Assembly: GCA_027487515.1 (NCBI GenBank)
Contig: JAIYDL010000026.1
Span: forward strand, 62,001-126,000
Origin: Pseudomonadota bacterium
GTDB lineage: Bacteria; Bdellovibrionota; Bacteriovoracia; Bacteriovoracales; Bacteriovoracaceae
DNA: 64,000 nucleotides
Direction of reading: 5' to 3'
The translations under genes were made by a program, and so were the position numbers. Position 1 is the stretch's first letter. Every line of letters begins with the position of its first letter. The notes beneath the pieces were generated by a model. It was not told the DNA's origin. It searched no databases and worked only from the letters and a program-made list of their open reading frames with translations. This document shows, piece after piece, positions 8,946 to 17,869 of the stretch.

Positions 8946-9054
8946 ACACCAATGCTAGGGAACTAAACGAGGCAAGTAAATCTGCTTTCTTGCGTCGTTT
9001 ATTAATTTTGTGTCAGGCCCGCTGGGTGTCAACCGTTTGGCGATCCCGCTTGTG

Positions 9055-10629
9055 CTACTCGTGAGATTCTCGGTTTTGCCTCTCACTGAGTTGGCAGGCA
9101 CCACTCAGCGGTGAGCGCTGACAGAGCCGGGCCAGTTCGCGCGCGACGAAAACCCGCTGCTCTTTCTCTAGCCCACCGCGGGGATCATTCAGACCCGCAG
9201 CGAGCATGAGGCGGCCTTCCATCGCGTCTGCACTGGTCCCCGAGAGAAGACTTAACCCCAAGTAGGATCGGTAAAGAGGATGGTCAAAAAAACACTCTCT
9301 GAGAATCCTCGTCCGCTCGTCGGGAGCAACGGGTGCTGCGTACACGGAACTCAGGAAGTACGGCAGAAGATTCATCTGGTGATTGAAGTTAAAGTTCTTT
9401 CCTCCCCACTCCAGGAGCTTAACCGACTCTCGTTTGTCGGCGAGGTACCCACTGAGACCAATGGCATTGTGCGGAGAGGGTTCGTTGCGGTAGGAGTATG
9501 ACCAGAGGCGCTGGGGACTGCGCCACATGAGGGCGGCATCCAGAGTCTTGAGCCCGAGGAGAGCAACCGCGAGACCCGCTCCGACGACGATTCCCCTCCG
9601 AGGGACGACCCAGCTTGCTGCCGTGGAGGTGCTCATGAGGGCGACGATTGAACACACGAGAGGGAGATAGAGGTAGGTATCGTTCACGAAGGCGATGTAC
9701 GTGGGAAGGTGGGCGAAGAAGCCCAGGAGAACCCATAAACTCGAGTCGCTGCGGCCTTTCACGGACGCGTAGGCCAGGACGGTCAGAAGCGGGATCCCCA
9801 GGAGATTCCAGAAGCTTCCTTGGTGGTAGAAAGCCGAGATCGAGGCCGGGAAGAAGATGAGGACTGTCGTGCGTCCCAAGGAAAGAATGTAGCGCGAGAC
9901 GTTGACGAACGAATCCTCCTCGAACCATCGGGCGTCAATGGCGTTGACGTAGAAGTGCTTGTAGCTTGCGAGCGCGACGACGGTCGAGATGAGAACGACC
10001 GTGATGGACAAGTTTCGCATTGAGAGAGGCCAGTTCTTCTTCCGTGCGTAAATAAAAAGCCAAAGGGGAGTGAGGAAAAAAATTTGGTGCGCGAGGGAGG
10101 AGAGAAAAAGAAAGAGTCCACACTTCCAGGTCACATCACGTTTCCGGAAGAATTCAATGAGGGCGAGGAGGACGAAGACTAAGGCGAGAGAGTGCTTCCG
10201 AGCAGAGACCCAGCCGACGGCAGAAACCATCAATGGATGGAAGGCGTAAGCAGCGGTACCCCAGATGACCCGTTTGGGAGAGAGATTCAGGGTCCGCAGA
10301 AGTTTTGAAACGAGGAAGATGCTCACAAAAAAGATCAAGAGGTTCGTCAGATGAAAGCTCGAAAATCCTGTCCACCGTTGGATGAGAACGTTGAAGTAGA
10401 AGGTCAGGTCTCTCAGAGGTTGAGTATCAAGGATCTCATTAGTTCGGACCCAGTCGAAGTACTGAGATAAAGAGGTGAGCCGGGTGATGGGTGGGACGAG
10501 GAGGTTATCGTCTCGCCCGAGCATGGTATCGAAGCGGACGTATTCAAAATACGTGGCCCCGAGAGCGGCGAAAATGAGTGAAAGATAAACCCGAGGGTTT
10601 GAAAACTTCGTAGTGCTGTTGGTCATCAT
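9055..10629 (-). CDS. Polytopic GT-C-type membrane protein (TMTC/PMT-like glycosyltransferase)
   Basis: About 524 residues from the ATG at 10629 (a second ATG follows at 10626). Roughly ten membrane segments follow an N-terminal helix and a loop with an Asp pair (GRDDNLL), the acidic loop motif expected of GT-C glycosyltransferases that use polyprenyl-phosphate sugars. The loop DTQPLRDLTFYFN and the helix HLTNLLIFF are also typical of TMTC-like proteins. No TPR repeats are seen at the C-terminus. The frame is open to 10710, but TATAAT lies just before the chosen start, suggesting a very short or absent leader. Specific substrate unknown. Confidence 0.7.
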   Translation of the reverse strand: MMTNSTTKFSNPRVYLSLIFAALGATYFEYVRFDTMLGRDDNLLVPPITRLTSLSQYFDWVRTNEILDTQPLRDLTFYFNVLIQRWTGFSSFHLTNLLIFFVSIFLVSKLLRTLNLSPKRVIWGTAAYAFHPLMVSAVGWVSARKHSLALVFVLLALIEFFRKRDVTWKCGLFLFLSSLAHQIFFLTPLWLFIYARKKNWPLSMRNLSITVVLISTVVALASYKHFYVNAIDARWFEEDSFVNVSRYILSLGRTTVLIFFPASISAFYHQGSFWNLLGIPLLTVLAYASVKGRSDSSLWVLLGFFAHLPTYIAFVNDTYLYLPLVCSIVALMSTSTAASWVVPRRGIVVGAGLAVALLGLKTLDAALMWRSPQRLWSYSYRNEPSPHNAIGLSGYLADKRESVKLLEWGGKNFNFNHQMNLLPYFLSSVYAAPVAPDERTRILRECFFDHPLYRSYLGLSLLSGTSADAMEGRLMLAAGLNDPRGGLEKEQRVFVARELARLCQRSPLSGACQLSERQNRESHE

Positions 10630-10781
10630 CCTATTATAACCGTTGGTGCGTATTCGGAAACGGAAAGATAGCTGAGAGTTTCTCTCTGCCGGGGGCAGTG
10701 ACGTCAACAAGATGACGGTGGCCAGAGATCGAGCCGAGGGGTACGTTTACTCCCCTCATGACTGGGAATCGAGGAGAGTTT

Positions 10782-11648
10782 ATGCGAGAGATTGAAGTCC
10801 GGCGTGCCTTCGCTTCAAAAGATTTGACTGTCCTCGAGGTGGAGGGACCTTCGAAACCGTTGAGGTGGGTTGTTGTTCCTGGGGACTTGAGAATTGTTCT
10901 TGAGCTCACACCAGAGGCACAAGAAGTCGGTGAGGACAGAGGGAGGATTTTCTTTACGGCAGCAGAACTCACCTGGGATAGGGCAGAGGCCCAGCTTACC
11001 CTTCTGGGCAAAAACTACAATCTCCGGAGCACAACCGCGTCGACGTTGACTCAAGACATGATCGACCGCGTTCACTCTTCTTCGCAACCGCCCTTGCGAG
11101 GAGATGCGACTTTTATGTTCCGGAATCTCCAACCATCCGATGTGCGGTTCTTTCATCGCTGGATCAGAGATCCCGAGGTCATACGGTTTTCGATGACGAA
11201 GTTTCATCGCCTGGCGCGCCCGGAAGAGATTGAGGCCTGGTTCCATGGGACGCTGTTCGATAGAGCGGTCCATCAGTTTGGGATCGTTGATCCCGGGACC
11301 GATGAGCTGATTGGGTATGCGGGCATCAGTGCTCTGAATGAGATCGACGGAAACGGCGAGTACTTCATCTTCATAGGGAACAAGATGTATTGGGGGCGAG
11401 GGATCGCGTCGAAGGTGACGCGACTTTTTGTTCAGGATGCGTTCGAAGTCTTGAAGCTGCATCGACTTTTTCTCACCGCCTCTGGCCTCAATCCGGGAGC
11501 TCTCCGGGCCTATGAAAAGGCGGGGTTTAAGTACGAGGGCCGACTCCGGGAAGCTTTTTTTAGGAACGGTGAATTCTCTGACAAGCTCATCATGGGAATC
11601 TTGGGTTCAGAGTACTTCGCGAACAAGGAAGTCTCCAGGGATGAGTGA
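10782..11648 (+). CDS. GNAT-family acetyltransferase with unusual N-terminal domain
   Basis: 288 residues from the ATG at 10782, chosen because AGGAG stands 6 bases before it (an ATG 24 bases upstream has none). Residues from about 110 to 275 are a RimJ/RimL-type GNAT domain: the start FMFRNLQPSDVRFFHRWIRD, the acetyl-CoA loop around GRGIASKVTRL, and the NPGALRAYEKAGFKYEG ending are all typical. The first 100 residues are a beta-rich segment without a recognised family; they are not part of usual GNAT proteins. The substrate is unknown (an amino group of a protein, peptide or small molecule). It converges on the nucleotidyltransferase gene. Confidence 0.8.
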   Translation: MREIEVRRAFASKDLTVLEVEGPSKPLRWVVVPGDLRIVLELTPEAQEVGEDRGRIFFTAAELTWDRAEAQLTLLGKNYNLRSTTASTLTQDMIDRVHSSSQPPLRGDATFMFRNLQPSDVRFFHRWIRDPEVIRFSMTKFHRLARPEEIEAWFHGTLFDRAVHQFGIVDPGTDELIGYAGISALNEIDGNGEYFIFIGNKMYWGRGIASKVTRLFVQDAFEVLKLHRLFLTASGLNPGALRAYEKAGFKYEGRLREAFFRNGEFSDKLIMGILGSEYFANKEVSRDE

Positions 11649-11652
11649 ATTC

Positions 11653-12402
11653 TTAAAGCGATAAGAGGGACCCGGGGCTGCGCCACTGTGAAGGAGCACT
11701 CAGCCTATGCCCATTAAAATTCCATCCACCATAGGGCCTCAGAATTTTTTCTGAGAACGCGATGATCCGGGACGGGTCTTCCGTCTTCGACGCTGACCCA
11801 AGAGCGTCGAAGAATTCCGCCGCGAGTGCGGGGTTCTCTTCTATCCAACGTCTTGCCATGGTCTTTCCCTTCCCGGACCATTTTTTCTGCGATCGGAAGT
11901 AGAAGTGGGTCAGCTGTTCCTGTAGCACTCCGATGGTCCCGAGCATTTCTTGGTAAGACCTCGGCGCCCTCAAGTCATCGCAGAGGTCGGTGATGGCGTA
12001 GCGGTATCTGTCGAGGTCATCGAGGGTCCAAGTCGGAGGCCCTGCCTCGAGAAACTCTTTCGCGTAACGCTTCAGATCTTCCGTGAACTCGAGATCAGAA
12101 GAGATCTCCAGGCCTTCGAAGACCATGTTGGGAAGCGAGGGGATTCCCGTCGGACCATCGATGGATTCGAAGAAGTACCTTAATGTCTCTGGGTCATGGA
12201 CAAAGACCTCGACCGGCCAGTCTTCGAAGGTAAAAGACTCGCGGTAGGCAGCCTCGACGTGGTCAAAGATGACAACGATATCTAGGTCAGAGAACTGGGT
12301 TGACTCACCCCGGATAACAGAACCTGCGAGGAGGAGAGCTCTGGCGCCGGTGTATCTTTCTTTGTAGATTTGAGAGGCCGCTTCTATAGCGTTTATTTTC
12401 AT
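11653..12402 (-). CDS. Nucleotidyltransferase-domain protein
   Basis: 249 residues from the ATG at 12402, which is preceded by a strong ribosome site (TAGGAG); upstream in-frame codons lack one. The N-terminal part has the pol-beta-type motif GSVIRG (27-32) followed by SDLD (38-41) and a third acidic strand EVFVHD, so the metal-binding carboxylates are present. The C-terminal half is helical, as in aminoglycoside- or kanamycin-type nucleotidyltransferases. The substrate is unknown; an orphan enzyme is more likely than a toxin because there is no HEPN-type partner next to it. Confidence 0.75.
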   Translation of the reverse strand: MKINAIEAASQIYKERYTGARALLLAGSVIRGESTQFSDLDIVVIFDHVEAAYRESFTFEDWPVEVFVHDPETLRYFFESIDGPTGIPSLPNMVFEGLEISSDLEFTEDLKRYAKEFLEAGPPTWTLDDLDRYRYAITDLCDDLRAPRSYQEMLGTIGVLQEQLTHFYFRSQKKWSGKGKTMARRWIEENPALAAEFFDALGSASKTEDPSRIIAFSEKILRPYGGWNFNGHRLSAPSQWRSPGSLLSL

Positions 12403-12485
12403 TCTCCTATTCTCCACGAAGGAAGGTCTTTTGCAAGCGTAGGGGACCTCGAAGCTCACGATGGCAATGTGTCATCGAAGGCCTC

Positions 12486-12743
12486 CTAGAGATCCTCAGG
12501 CCCATCTCGAAGATCTCGTTCTGCGCATTCAGCGGAGGCCTCGTTGCTCGAGCATGATTCTTGATCAGCTTGAAGTCGAGCTGGTGGGTAACACATGACT
12601 CGGTCCAAACGGCCCGTGAACCAACGCTCAGTAAACCCTCTTGCGAGTTCATCAGAAGTGCAGGGTCTTGGGTGTCCCTGACTTGAGTAGGCCGCGGAAG
12701 TAAGGATTGCAGAAAGAATGATGACGATGGTGACCTGTTTCAT
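12486..12743 (-). CDS. Small exported protein with four cysteines
   Basis: 85 residues. The first 20 form a signal peptide (MKQVTIVIILSAILTSAAYS). The mature chain of about 65 residues has four cysteines (28, 51, 64, 73) that could form two disulfides in the periplasm or outside. A ribosome site (AGGAG) precedes the ATG. It follows the next gene upstream by 11 bases and is probably co-transcribed with it. No family recognised. Confidence 0.6.
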   Translation of the reverse strand: MKQVTIVIILSAILTSAAYSSQGHPRPCTSDELARGFTERWFTGRLDRVMCYPPARLQADQESCSSNEASAECAERDLRDGPEDL

Positions 12744-12754
12744 AGACTCTTCTC

Positions 12755-13243
12755 CTATTGGTTGGGTTCTTCGTAGCTGCAGTGAGGATCTTCGTACTGA
12801 TCTCGTCCGAGGACAGAAAAATAGTAGTGCTGGTACCCGTCTGCTTTCAGGGGGGTAAAACTTACGGAGTGTGACTCAACGATGGCACAGTCCGATGCGT
12901 CGCAAACGCACTCTCGCTTCCTCTCGACCCACACTTGACCGGTGATGCTCTTCCGCGAAAGGAGTTCCTCTCGCTGGGACCTGCAGAGCTTCTGAAGTCT
13001 GTCTGGCCGTGCCCAGACCTCGAACCCCAGGTCTGCCACCAGAACGGTCGTTTTGAGTATGGGGCTTGTGACCACGTGACCCGAGAGATCGAGAAGCATG
13101 CGCACTCGACCTGTGCTCCGGTCAAGGTCGCAGGTGATCCGATCTTCCGGCGGCCTGAGGGAAGTCTCGTAGCTCTGACTAGCGAAGGCCAGGAGGGGAC
13201 AAAAGATGAAGCAGGCGACGGCGCTGGGGCGAATGAGTGACAT
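12755..13243 (-). CDS. Exported Cys-rich protein of unknown function
   Basis: 162 residues with an N-terminal signal peptide (about 1-22, ending AFAS). The mature part appears beta-rich and contains a tight cysteine cluster (C-V-C-D-x3-C around residues 112-118) plus single cysteines near both ends, consistent with a disulfide-stabilised secreted domain. AAGGAGAA precedes the ATG at 13243. It is first in a two-gene leftward unit with the 85-residue exported protein and is divergent from the LysR-type regulator, which may control it. No family recognised. Confidence 0.65.
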   Translation of the reverse strand: MSLIRPSAVACFIFCPLLAFASQSYETSLRPPEDRITCDLDRSTGRVRMLLDLSGHVVTSPILKTTVLVADLGFEVWARPDRLQKLCRSQREELLSRKSITGQVWVERKRECVCDASDCAIVESHSVSFTPLKADGYQHYYFSVLGRDQYEDPHCSYEEPNQ

Positions 13244-13287
13244 GAGGTTCTCCTTGATGGAGCTTTTTTAAGGCGAATCTTTGTGAT

Positions 13288-13298
13288 TGAAAAATTCA
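13288..13298. promoter_or_regulatory. Possible LysR-type operator (TGAA-N3-TTCA)
   Basis: A short inverted repeat lies in the 81-base AT-rich gap between the divergent exported-protein operon and the LysR gene. It is near the expected position of a LysR-type autoregulatory site but does not exactly fit the T-N11-A consensus, so this is only a candidate. Confidence 0.3.
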
Positions 13299-13324
13299 TT
13301 ATATTTATGTATTGATAGATTTAA

Positions 13325-14191
13325 ATGAGTTTACTTGACCCCAAGCTTCAGGCCTTTATGGCGATTGTTCGTTGCGGAACTGTCCACGCTGCGGCGAAAC
13401 AGCTCGGCATCACTCAGACCGGAACCACTCAGCGGATCCGTACTCTAGAGCAAAACCTCTCGGTCACGCTCTTCATCCGCTCGCGGACTGGGATGAGGCT
13501 GAGTCACGAAGGGGAGACACTCTTGCGCTACTGTGAGAGGGCGATCGAGCTAGAGGGTCTTATCATGGGGGACGTCTCTGGGCCGGGTCCTCAGGCGGCA
13601 GTTTCGATCACGCTCGCCGGCCCCACGAGCATCATGAGTTCCCGAGTCCTTCCGAATTGCCTTGGGCTCTACCAGGAATTCCCGCAGCTCGTTTTGAATT
13701 ACCGGATGGATGACCAAGAGAACCGAGTCGAAATTCTCAAGAAAGGCACGGTTCAGCTAGCGATCCTCCCGCCGCAAGACGTGACTCTAGAAATGGACAG
13801 CAAGCTCCTGCGACCTGACCGGTACATTTTGGTCGCCGGAGCTCAGTGGAAGAAGCGCCGGACCCTCGACATCATAAAACATGAGCGGATGATTGATTTC
13901 TACGAAAGCGATAACACCACCAAAGCGTATCTGAAGCAATTCGATCTGCTCGAGCACGCTCGCCCGGATCGGATTTTTGCGAATACCAATTTCGCCGTGG
14001 TGAATCTGATCAAAAGCGGCATCGGATACGGCGCCCTAACTCAGGAAGTCGCTGCCACGGACATCGCGGCCGGTGGCCTGGTCGTGCTCAATCAGAAAAA
14101 AGTCTTCGATGATCCGCAGGCCCTCGCCTGGTACCCCCGACGGGAGATGCCACGCTACTTTAAGCGGATCATCGAATGTGTGAGTCGCTGA
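13325..14191 (+). CDS. LysR-family transcriptional regulator
   Basis: 288 residues. The N-terminal winged helix-turn-helix spans about 6-65 (HAAAKQLGITQTGTTQRIRTLE and LFIRSR-G). The rest is the two-lobed effector-binding domain of LysR regulators. No clear ribosome site is present and the gene begins in an AT-rich leader, so a short leader is possible. It is divergent from two secreted-protein genes and converges with an ABM-like gene; those are the natural candidate targets, but this is inferred from position only. Effector unknown. Confidence 0.88.
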   Translation: MSLLDPKLQAFMAIVRCGTVHAAAKQLGITQTGTTQRIRTLEQNLSVTLFIRSRTGMRLSHEGETLLRYCERAIELEGLIMGDVSGPGPQAAVSITLAGPTSIMSSRVLPNCLGLYQEFPQLVLNYRMDDQENRVEILKKGTVQLAILPPQDVTLEMDSKLLRPDRYILVAGAQWKKRRTLDIIKHERMIDFYESDNTTKAYLKQFDLLEHARPDRIFANTNFAVVNLIKSGIGYGALTQEVAATDIAAGGLVVLNQKKVFDDPQALAWYPRREMPRYFKRIIECVSR

Positions 14192-14193
14192 GG

Positions 14194-14505
14194 CTAGAGG
14201 GCAGTGCGATTGATGAGATAGTCATTGGTCGGTTGCAGAGTCACGCTCGGAAGCCCCTCGAGGGTCGCGTCTTTCATGAGCTCGCGGGCCTGAACGATCT
14301 CAGGATGATCCAGCTTACTGTTCGATCTGTGCTCTGCCGTTGGCCACTGAGCGTACCCATACCAGATCCCATCATCCCCGAGGTGAAGTCTTGAGCCCAG
14401 GCTTCCGCTCTTTTCACGTAACTGCTCAGTGACATAGGCCCAGGCCTTTTGAAACTGCTCTTCTTTGCCGGCCTTAAGTTTCCATCGGTATAAATAAATA
14501 ATCAT
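14194..14505 (-). CDS. Small ABM-like (ferredoxin-fold) protein
   Basis: 103 residues from the ATG at 14505, chosen because a perfect AAGGAGGT ribosome site lies 4 bases before it; upstream in-frame codons have none. The chain starts MIIYLYRWKLKAGKEEQF, the usual first strand of dimeric alpha/beta-barrel (antibiotic-biosynthesis-monooxygenase-like) proteins, and contains a central W-YGYAQWP strand. Such proteins are monooxygenases, isomerases or stress proteins; which one cannot be told. It ends 2 bases from the end of the convergent LysR gene. Confidence 0.7.
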   Translation of the reverse strand: MIIYLYRWKLKAGKEEQFQKAWAYVTEQLREKSGSLGSRLHLGDDGIWYGYAQWPTAEHRSNSKLDHPEIVQARELMKDATLEGLPSVTLQPTNDYLINRTAL

Positions 14506-14731
14506 GTGACCTCCTTGAGCTGATTCTAAGTTGGGAGGGGGTAAGTGGGAACTAAAAAAGTTTGGATGAACATTTACCGCACTTCGCCACATGGGCCCAG
14601 GGAGGATGGGAGTAAGCTCATCGTTCTTGATCGTTAAGTCGTCGGAGTCGGACTCATACATTCCCTTACAATGCCTTCCCCTCTCATCGAGAGTTTCTTA
14701 TGATCTGCCTTATAAAAATCTAGGAGATTCT

Positions 14732-15121
14732 ATGAAATTCGTTCTCGCAACCTCTTTTCTCGCTATGTCCTTCTCTCTTCTGGCGAACACCAACCCGCAG
14801 GAGTGTCTCAAGAAGACGAAGGCCCTCGATCGCCGCTACTGCCTTGATACGTACCTCGAGACGGTGAAGGACACCCTTGGGGCCGAGAGGAAGGCGATGG
14901 AAAATGGACTTCCGGAAGCCACGAAGACAGCGAAAGTGAAAGCGACCGAGCAAGACATTAATGCGAAGAGAGATTACATGAACGCCATCAAGAGTGAGAT
15001 CGACCTCCAAGAAAAATACCTCGAGGAAGTCAAACTGGCGAAGGTCGCAACAACGGCCGCACCGGCCCCGAAAAAAGAAAAGAAAAAGAAAAAAGATAAG
15101 GGCTTTCGGATTAAGCTTTAA
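14732..15121 (+). CDS. Exported coiled-coil protein with Lys-rich tail
   Basis: 129 residues from the ATG at 14732 with a TAGGAG ribosome site. A signal peptide (about 1-19, ending SLLA) is followed by a short segment with two cysteines (CLKK and YCLD, about 14 residues apart), a charged coiled coil (35-95), an Ala/Pro linker, and a very basic end (run of lysines before GFRIKL). Soluble periplasmic protein of unknown function. A Rho-independent terminator follows directly, so it is a single-gene unit. Confidence 0.7.
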   Translation: MKFVLATSFLAMSFSLLANTNPQECLKKTKALDRRYCLDTYLETVKDTLGAERKAMENGLPEATKTAKVKATEQDINAKRDYMNAIKSEIDLQEKYLEEVKLAKVATTAAPAPKKEKKKKKDKGFRIKL

Positions 15122-15131
15122 TCAAATCGGA

Positions 15132-15156
15132 GGGGCCTTTGGGCCCCTTTTTTTTT
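15132..15156 (+). terminator. Intrinsic terminator
   Basis: A GGGGCC/GGCCCC stem with a short T-rich loop is followed by nine T residues, 10 bases after the stop of the exported coiled-coil gene. Confidence 0.88.
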
Positions 15157-15159
15157 AAA

Positions 15160-15394
15160 GTTGTGAGTAAGGTTCTGCTTAGATTTTCAACAATTTCTGT
15201 TAGACTTCAGAAATCTGGGAGCCGTAAATCATTTAGGATGAAATCAAATTCTAGAAGACTGTTTGAAGTCATTCTAAGGCCGAAAATAAACTCGGGCACG
15301 ACGCTTGTATACCTCTTGGTTTTTAATAAGATCGATGGGGCTCCTTACCGCTTAGTACTTCACACAAAGATCGAGATCATTCAGTTTTCGAATT
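15160..15394. other. AT-rich non-coding stretch
   Basis: About 235 bases between a terminator and the end of the GIY-YIG gene. A 54-codon frame starting at 15238 crosses it but has weak start signals and no recognisable product, so it is not called as a gene. The base composition is clearly more AT-rich than the flanking left side and resembles the next two genes. Confidence 0.4.
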
Positions 15395-16000
15395 TCAAGT
15401 AGTGTCGCCCGAAATGGGTTTTGTTAACTCGGAACCAGATATCCTACAGACTTCTCCTAATTCCTGAAAGTCAGCATCGATCTGAGGCTTCTCTATTTTT
15501 CCAAGCCAAGTATGTCTTTGATGAGAGTTGTAGTAGGTGATACCACACCTCACAATAAGTGCTTTTTGTAAGGAGGATTCAGCGTCTTTTAGAGACTCCT
15601 TGTCGAACTCTTTGTAATAGATGCAAATCTTGTCTAAATACTTGATCAAGTATTCGGAATCAAATTTCTTGTTAGCAGAAAGATGATGTTTTTTTGCTTG
15701 ACCGCTTGGTACCCAGACTTTCTCTATTAATTCATGCGAATGATAATTCTTAGGGGTAAGAGTCATCAGAGTATAGATGTCGACTTCGGAGTTCCCATCG
15801 CGTACATCAAAAATTGTATGTTTACCGTTCCTAAAATCTCGCAAATGATCGTTTAGCCTTTTATCAAGATTCTTCGCTTCTCCCACGTAGATGATCCTTT
15901 TCATCTTTGTCCCATTGAACACGTAACAATACACTGCTGGGCCAAGGCATTTCCGTCTTTTCATGTGGAGCTTCGAGTAGTTGCAGTATTTCATCCACAT
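15395..16000 (-). CDS. GIY-YIG nuclease-like protein
   Basis: 201 residues. Residues 23-60 resemble the GIY-YIG fold core: VYCYVF, then IIYVGEAKNLDKRLNDH, with YVG at 38-40 and the expected catalytic Arg at 48. The remainder is a basic, Lys/Tyr-rich region without a recognised domain. Stand-alone GIY-YIG proteins act in DNA repair, as homing or restriction nucleases, or have lost activity. No ribosome site is evident, and the start could also be the second ATG (residue 3). Codon choice is AT-rich, unlike the genes to the left and right, which fits recent transfer. Confidence 0.65.
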   Translation of the reverse strand: MWMKYCNYSKLHMKRRKCLGPAVYCYVFNGTKMKRIIYVGEAKNLDKRLNDHLRDFRNGKHTIFDVRDGNSEVDIYTLMTLTPKNYHSHELIEKVWVPSGQAKKHHLSANKKFDSEYLIKYLDKICIYYKEFDKESLKDAESSLQKALIVRCGITYYNSHQRHTWLGKIEKPQIDADFQELGEVCRISGSELTKPISGDTT

Positions 16001-16234
16001 TTTTTAACTTCGGATGTTCGGGGGCGGCGTATCAAACCTTGGAACTTTAACTTCTTTGAGAAAATCTTTGAGTTACTGAATATTCAGTGCGAACAAATCG
16101 TTCGGCATCAGAATCTTATTAAGTGTAATGAGATAAATAGACCGGAGTTTTTCCTAACGTTGCTCTATCTTGGAAGAGTTCAAAACGGCTTTGCATAAAT
16201 ACGTGCAAAATGGCGATGAAATTTATAGAAACCA

Positions 16235-17869
16235 CTATTCCCCCACAGCTTTACTAAAAACGCTAGACGCCCACTCCTCATCGTTCTGGCTCCAGACTCG
16301 GGGAACCCAAACATCAATCGCCTGCGGTATCCCAGATAAGATCTTGCCGTCCTTATCGGTGGAACGAGTCGCGGACACAATTTGGCGAATCCAAGGTTCA
16401 GGCCGATCTGGCCCCTGGGCCTTCTTAAGAGCGCCGATTGAAATTTCTGCTTTCGGACTAACAAAAATCGTAAGGCGAGAATAGGCGGAATCGCCAGAAT
16501 CAGGGATCCCGTAAGTTTTCACTCGCTCCCCTAAGAGATGCTTGATGTTGTAAACGAAACCAACACAGGAGGAAACGCACCATTGGTTCATTAGAATTTT
16601 CACGTGCCCCTTAAATCCATGGCTCCGTGGTTCGAAATGATCTTCTCTACAGTCTTTGTTTCGGTTCGCACAAAATTGAGGGATCTGACCGAAAAAATCG
16701 CCATTCTTAGCTTTGGAAAAGGTCCCGTCCTTTTTAATATTCTCGAACCAGATTTCTTTCCCTTTATCACCCCAGAAAAGGCTTTCTAAAATATCGGGAC
16801 GTTCAAACTCGTCAATTTTTTTGAATTGAACGTATTGTTCTTGGTATGGTTGCGAATAAAAAAGTCCATAATACGGTATTGGACTTTGGCCGCCGTGATT
16901 CTCAATGACGTCCAAAACCAAAGTTTTTACAGTGGCCGCATTCTTCCGCCAATAGTTGTTCCAGAAAATCTGGACTTCGCCATCTAAAACAGCGAACGGC
17001 ACATCTTCATACTGGAAACTTTTAATCCTTAGTGCGACGATTTTAGAATCACGAACTGACTCAAAGGCACAGAGGTTTTCACCCTCGTACGCGAGTTTAA
17101 ATCCTCGGTAGCGGTTCGGTGATACATCGCACGGGAAATCAGTTGGCTCTTCGTCTATGTTAAATGGTTTTACGTCTGGCCGGATAGGTACATTGAGTTC
17201 TTTCTTCCCGCGCCGGACTTTTACCTCGAGCGCTTGGTGGCGATCCCAGCCCAAGAGTTCTTTCCTGAAGTTGTCGTAGAACTCAATCTCGCATTGTTCA
17301 CGATAAGGAAACTTGCAGAAAAGAAAGTTCTTATCCGTCCAGTCTTGGAGAGGGATTGAATTTATAGATACTAACTCATCTCCATTCTGTAGATCCGTTT
17401 TTGCACCTTGAGCAACAACCAAACGAAACTTGGATTTACTGAAAATACGATCAGCGCTTTCCGGAAAAAACTTAATGGGTAGCACTACAGAACCTTCTGT
17501 TCTTCGTTCGTCTAGTTCAGGGCGCATGAAAAGTTTGGCATGCAAGTTAGGGTAGGTAGCGTCTACCTTTTTAAAGACTCTGCCTAAGTCGTAGAGATTT
17601 TTTGCTTCGGCGGCCTCGGTGGCCAATTTGTTTAAGGTCTCCTCCCACGGTTCGGGACGATTTTTTCTTGGAACCAACCCTTCCCCATCAAGACGTTGGA
17701 TCTCGCGCGAGAGATTCAAAACCATTTCTAGTCGTTGCTTTTCACTTGGTAATTTTAGATTGGGTTCACTTGCAATGACGAACGATGAGAGAGAGAGAAT
17801 GAAAATGAAAGAGGCACATTTAGAAAAGAGCATGAACAAAAAGTTCGCACTCTGAGCAAGTTTTGTCAT
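16235..17869 (-). CDS. Exported S41-like (tail-specific protease-related) protein
   Basis: About 544 residues from the ATG at 17869 (another possible start at 17833). The frame is open further, but that part lies within tRNA-Val and cannot be coding. A signal peptide ends at SSFVIAS. A PDZ-like segment follows (GDELVSINSIPLQDW), then the S41 core with the strand TVKTLVLDVIENHGGQ and a putative nucleophile region NQWCVSSCVGF. The downstream GKG-type Lys loop of active Tsp proteases is replaced (GIPDSGDSAYS), so catalysis is doubtful or uses another base. AT-rich codon use like the neighbouring GIY-YIG gene. Function unknown. Confidence 0.7.
   Translation of the reverse strand: MTKLAQSANFLFMLFSKCASFIFILSLSSFVIASEPNLKLPSEKQRLEMVLNLSREIQRLDGEGLVPRKNRPEPWEETLNKLATEAAEAKNLYDLGRVFKKVDATYPNLHAKLFMRPELDERRTEGSVVLPIKFFPESADRIFSKSKFRLVVAQGAKTDLQNGDELVSINSIPLQDWTDKNFLFCKFPYREQCEIEFYDNFRKELLGWDRHQALEVKVRRGKKELNVPIRPDVKPFNIDEEPTDFPCDVSPNRYRGFKLAYEGENLCAFESVRDSKIVALRIKSFQYEDVPFAVLDGEVQIFWNNYWRKNAATVKTLVLDVIENHGGQSPIPYYGLFYSQPYQEQYVQFKKIDEFERPDILESLFWGDKGKEIWFENIKKDGTFSKAKNGDFFGQIPQFCANRNKDCREDHFEPRSHGFKGHVKILMNQWCVSSCVGFVYNIKHLLGERVKTYGIPDSGDSAYSRLTIFVSPKAEISIGALKKAQGPDRPEPWIRQIVSATRSTDKDGKILSGIPQAIDVWVPRVWSQNDEEWASSVFSKAVGE

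Noticed and set aside
9010-9030. TGTCAGGCCC here and TGTCAGGTCC near 36849 as a dispersed repeat
   Set aside because: Only a 10-base near match at two places; too short to call an element in a 64-kb window.
15139-15402. 87-codon rightward frame in the AT-rich gap
   Set aside because: It starts inside a terminator, has weak start signals and no recognisable product. A shorter start at 15238 is not better supported.
15965-16198. 77-codon rightward frame opposite the GIY-YIG gene start
   Set aside because: It overlaps the GIY-YIG gene start, lacks a ribosome site and the product has no family features.
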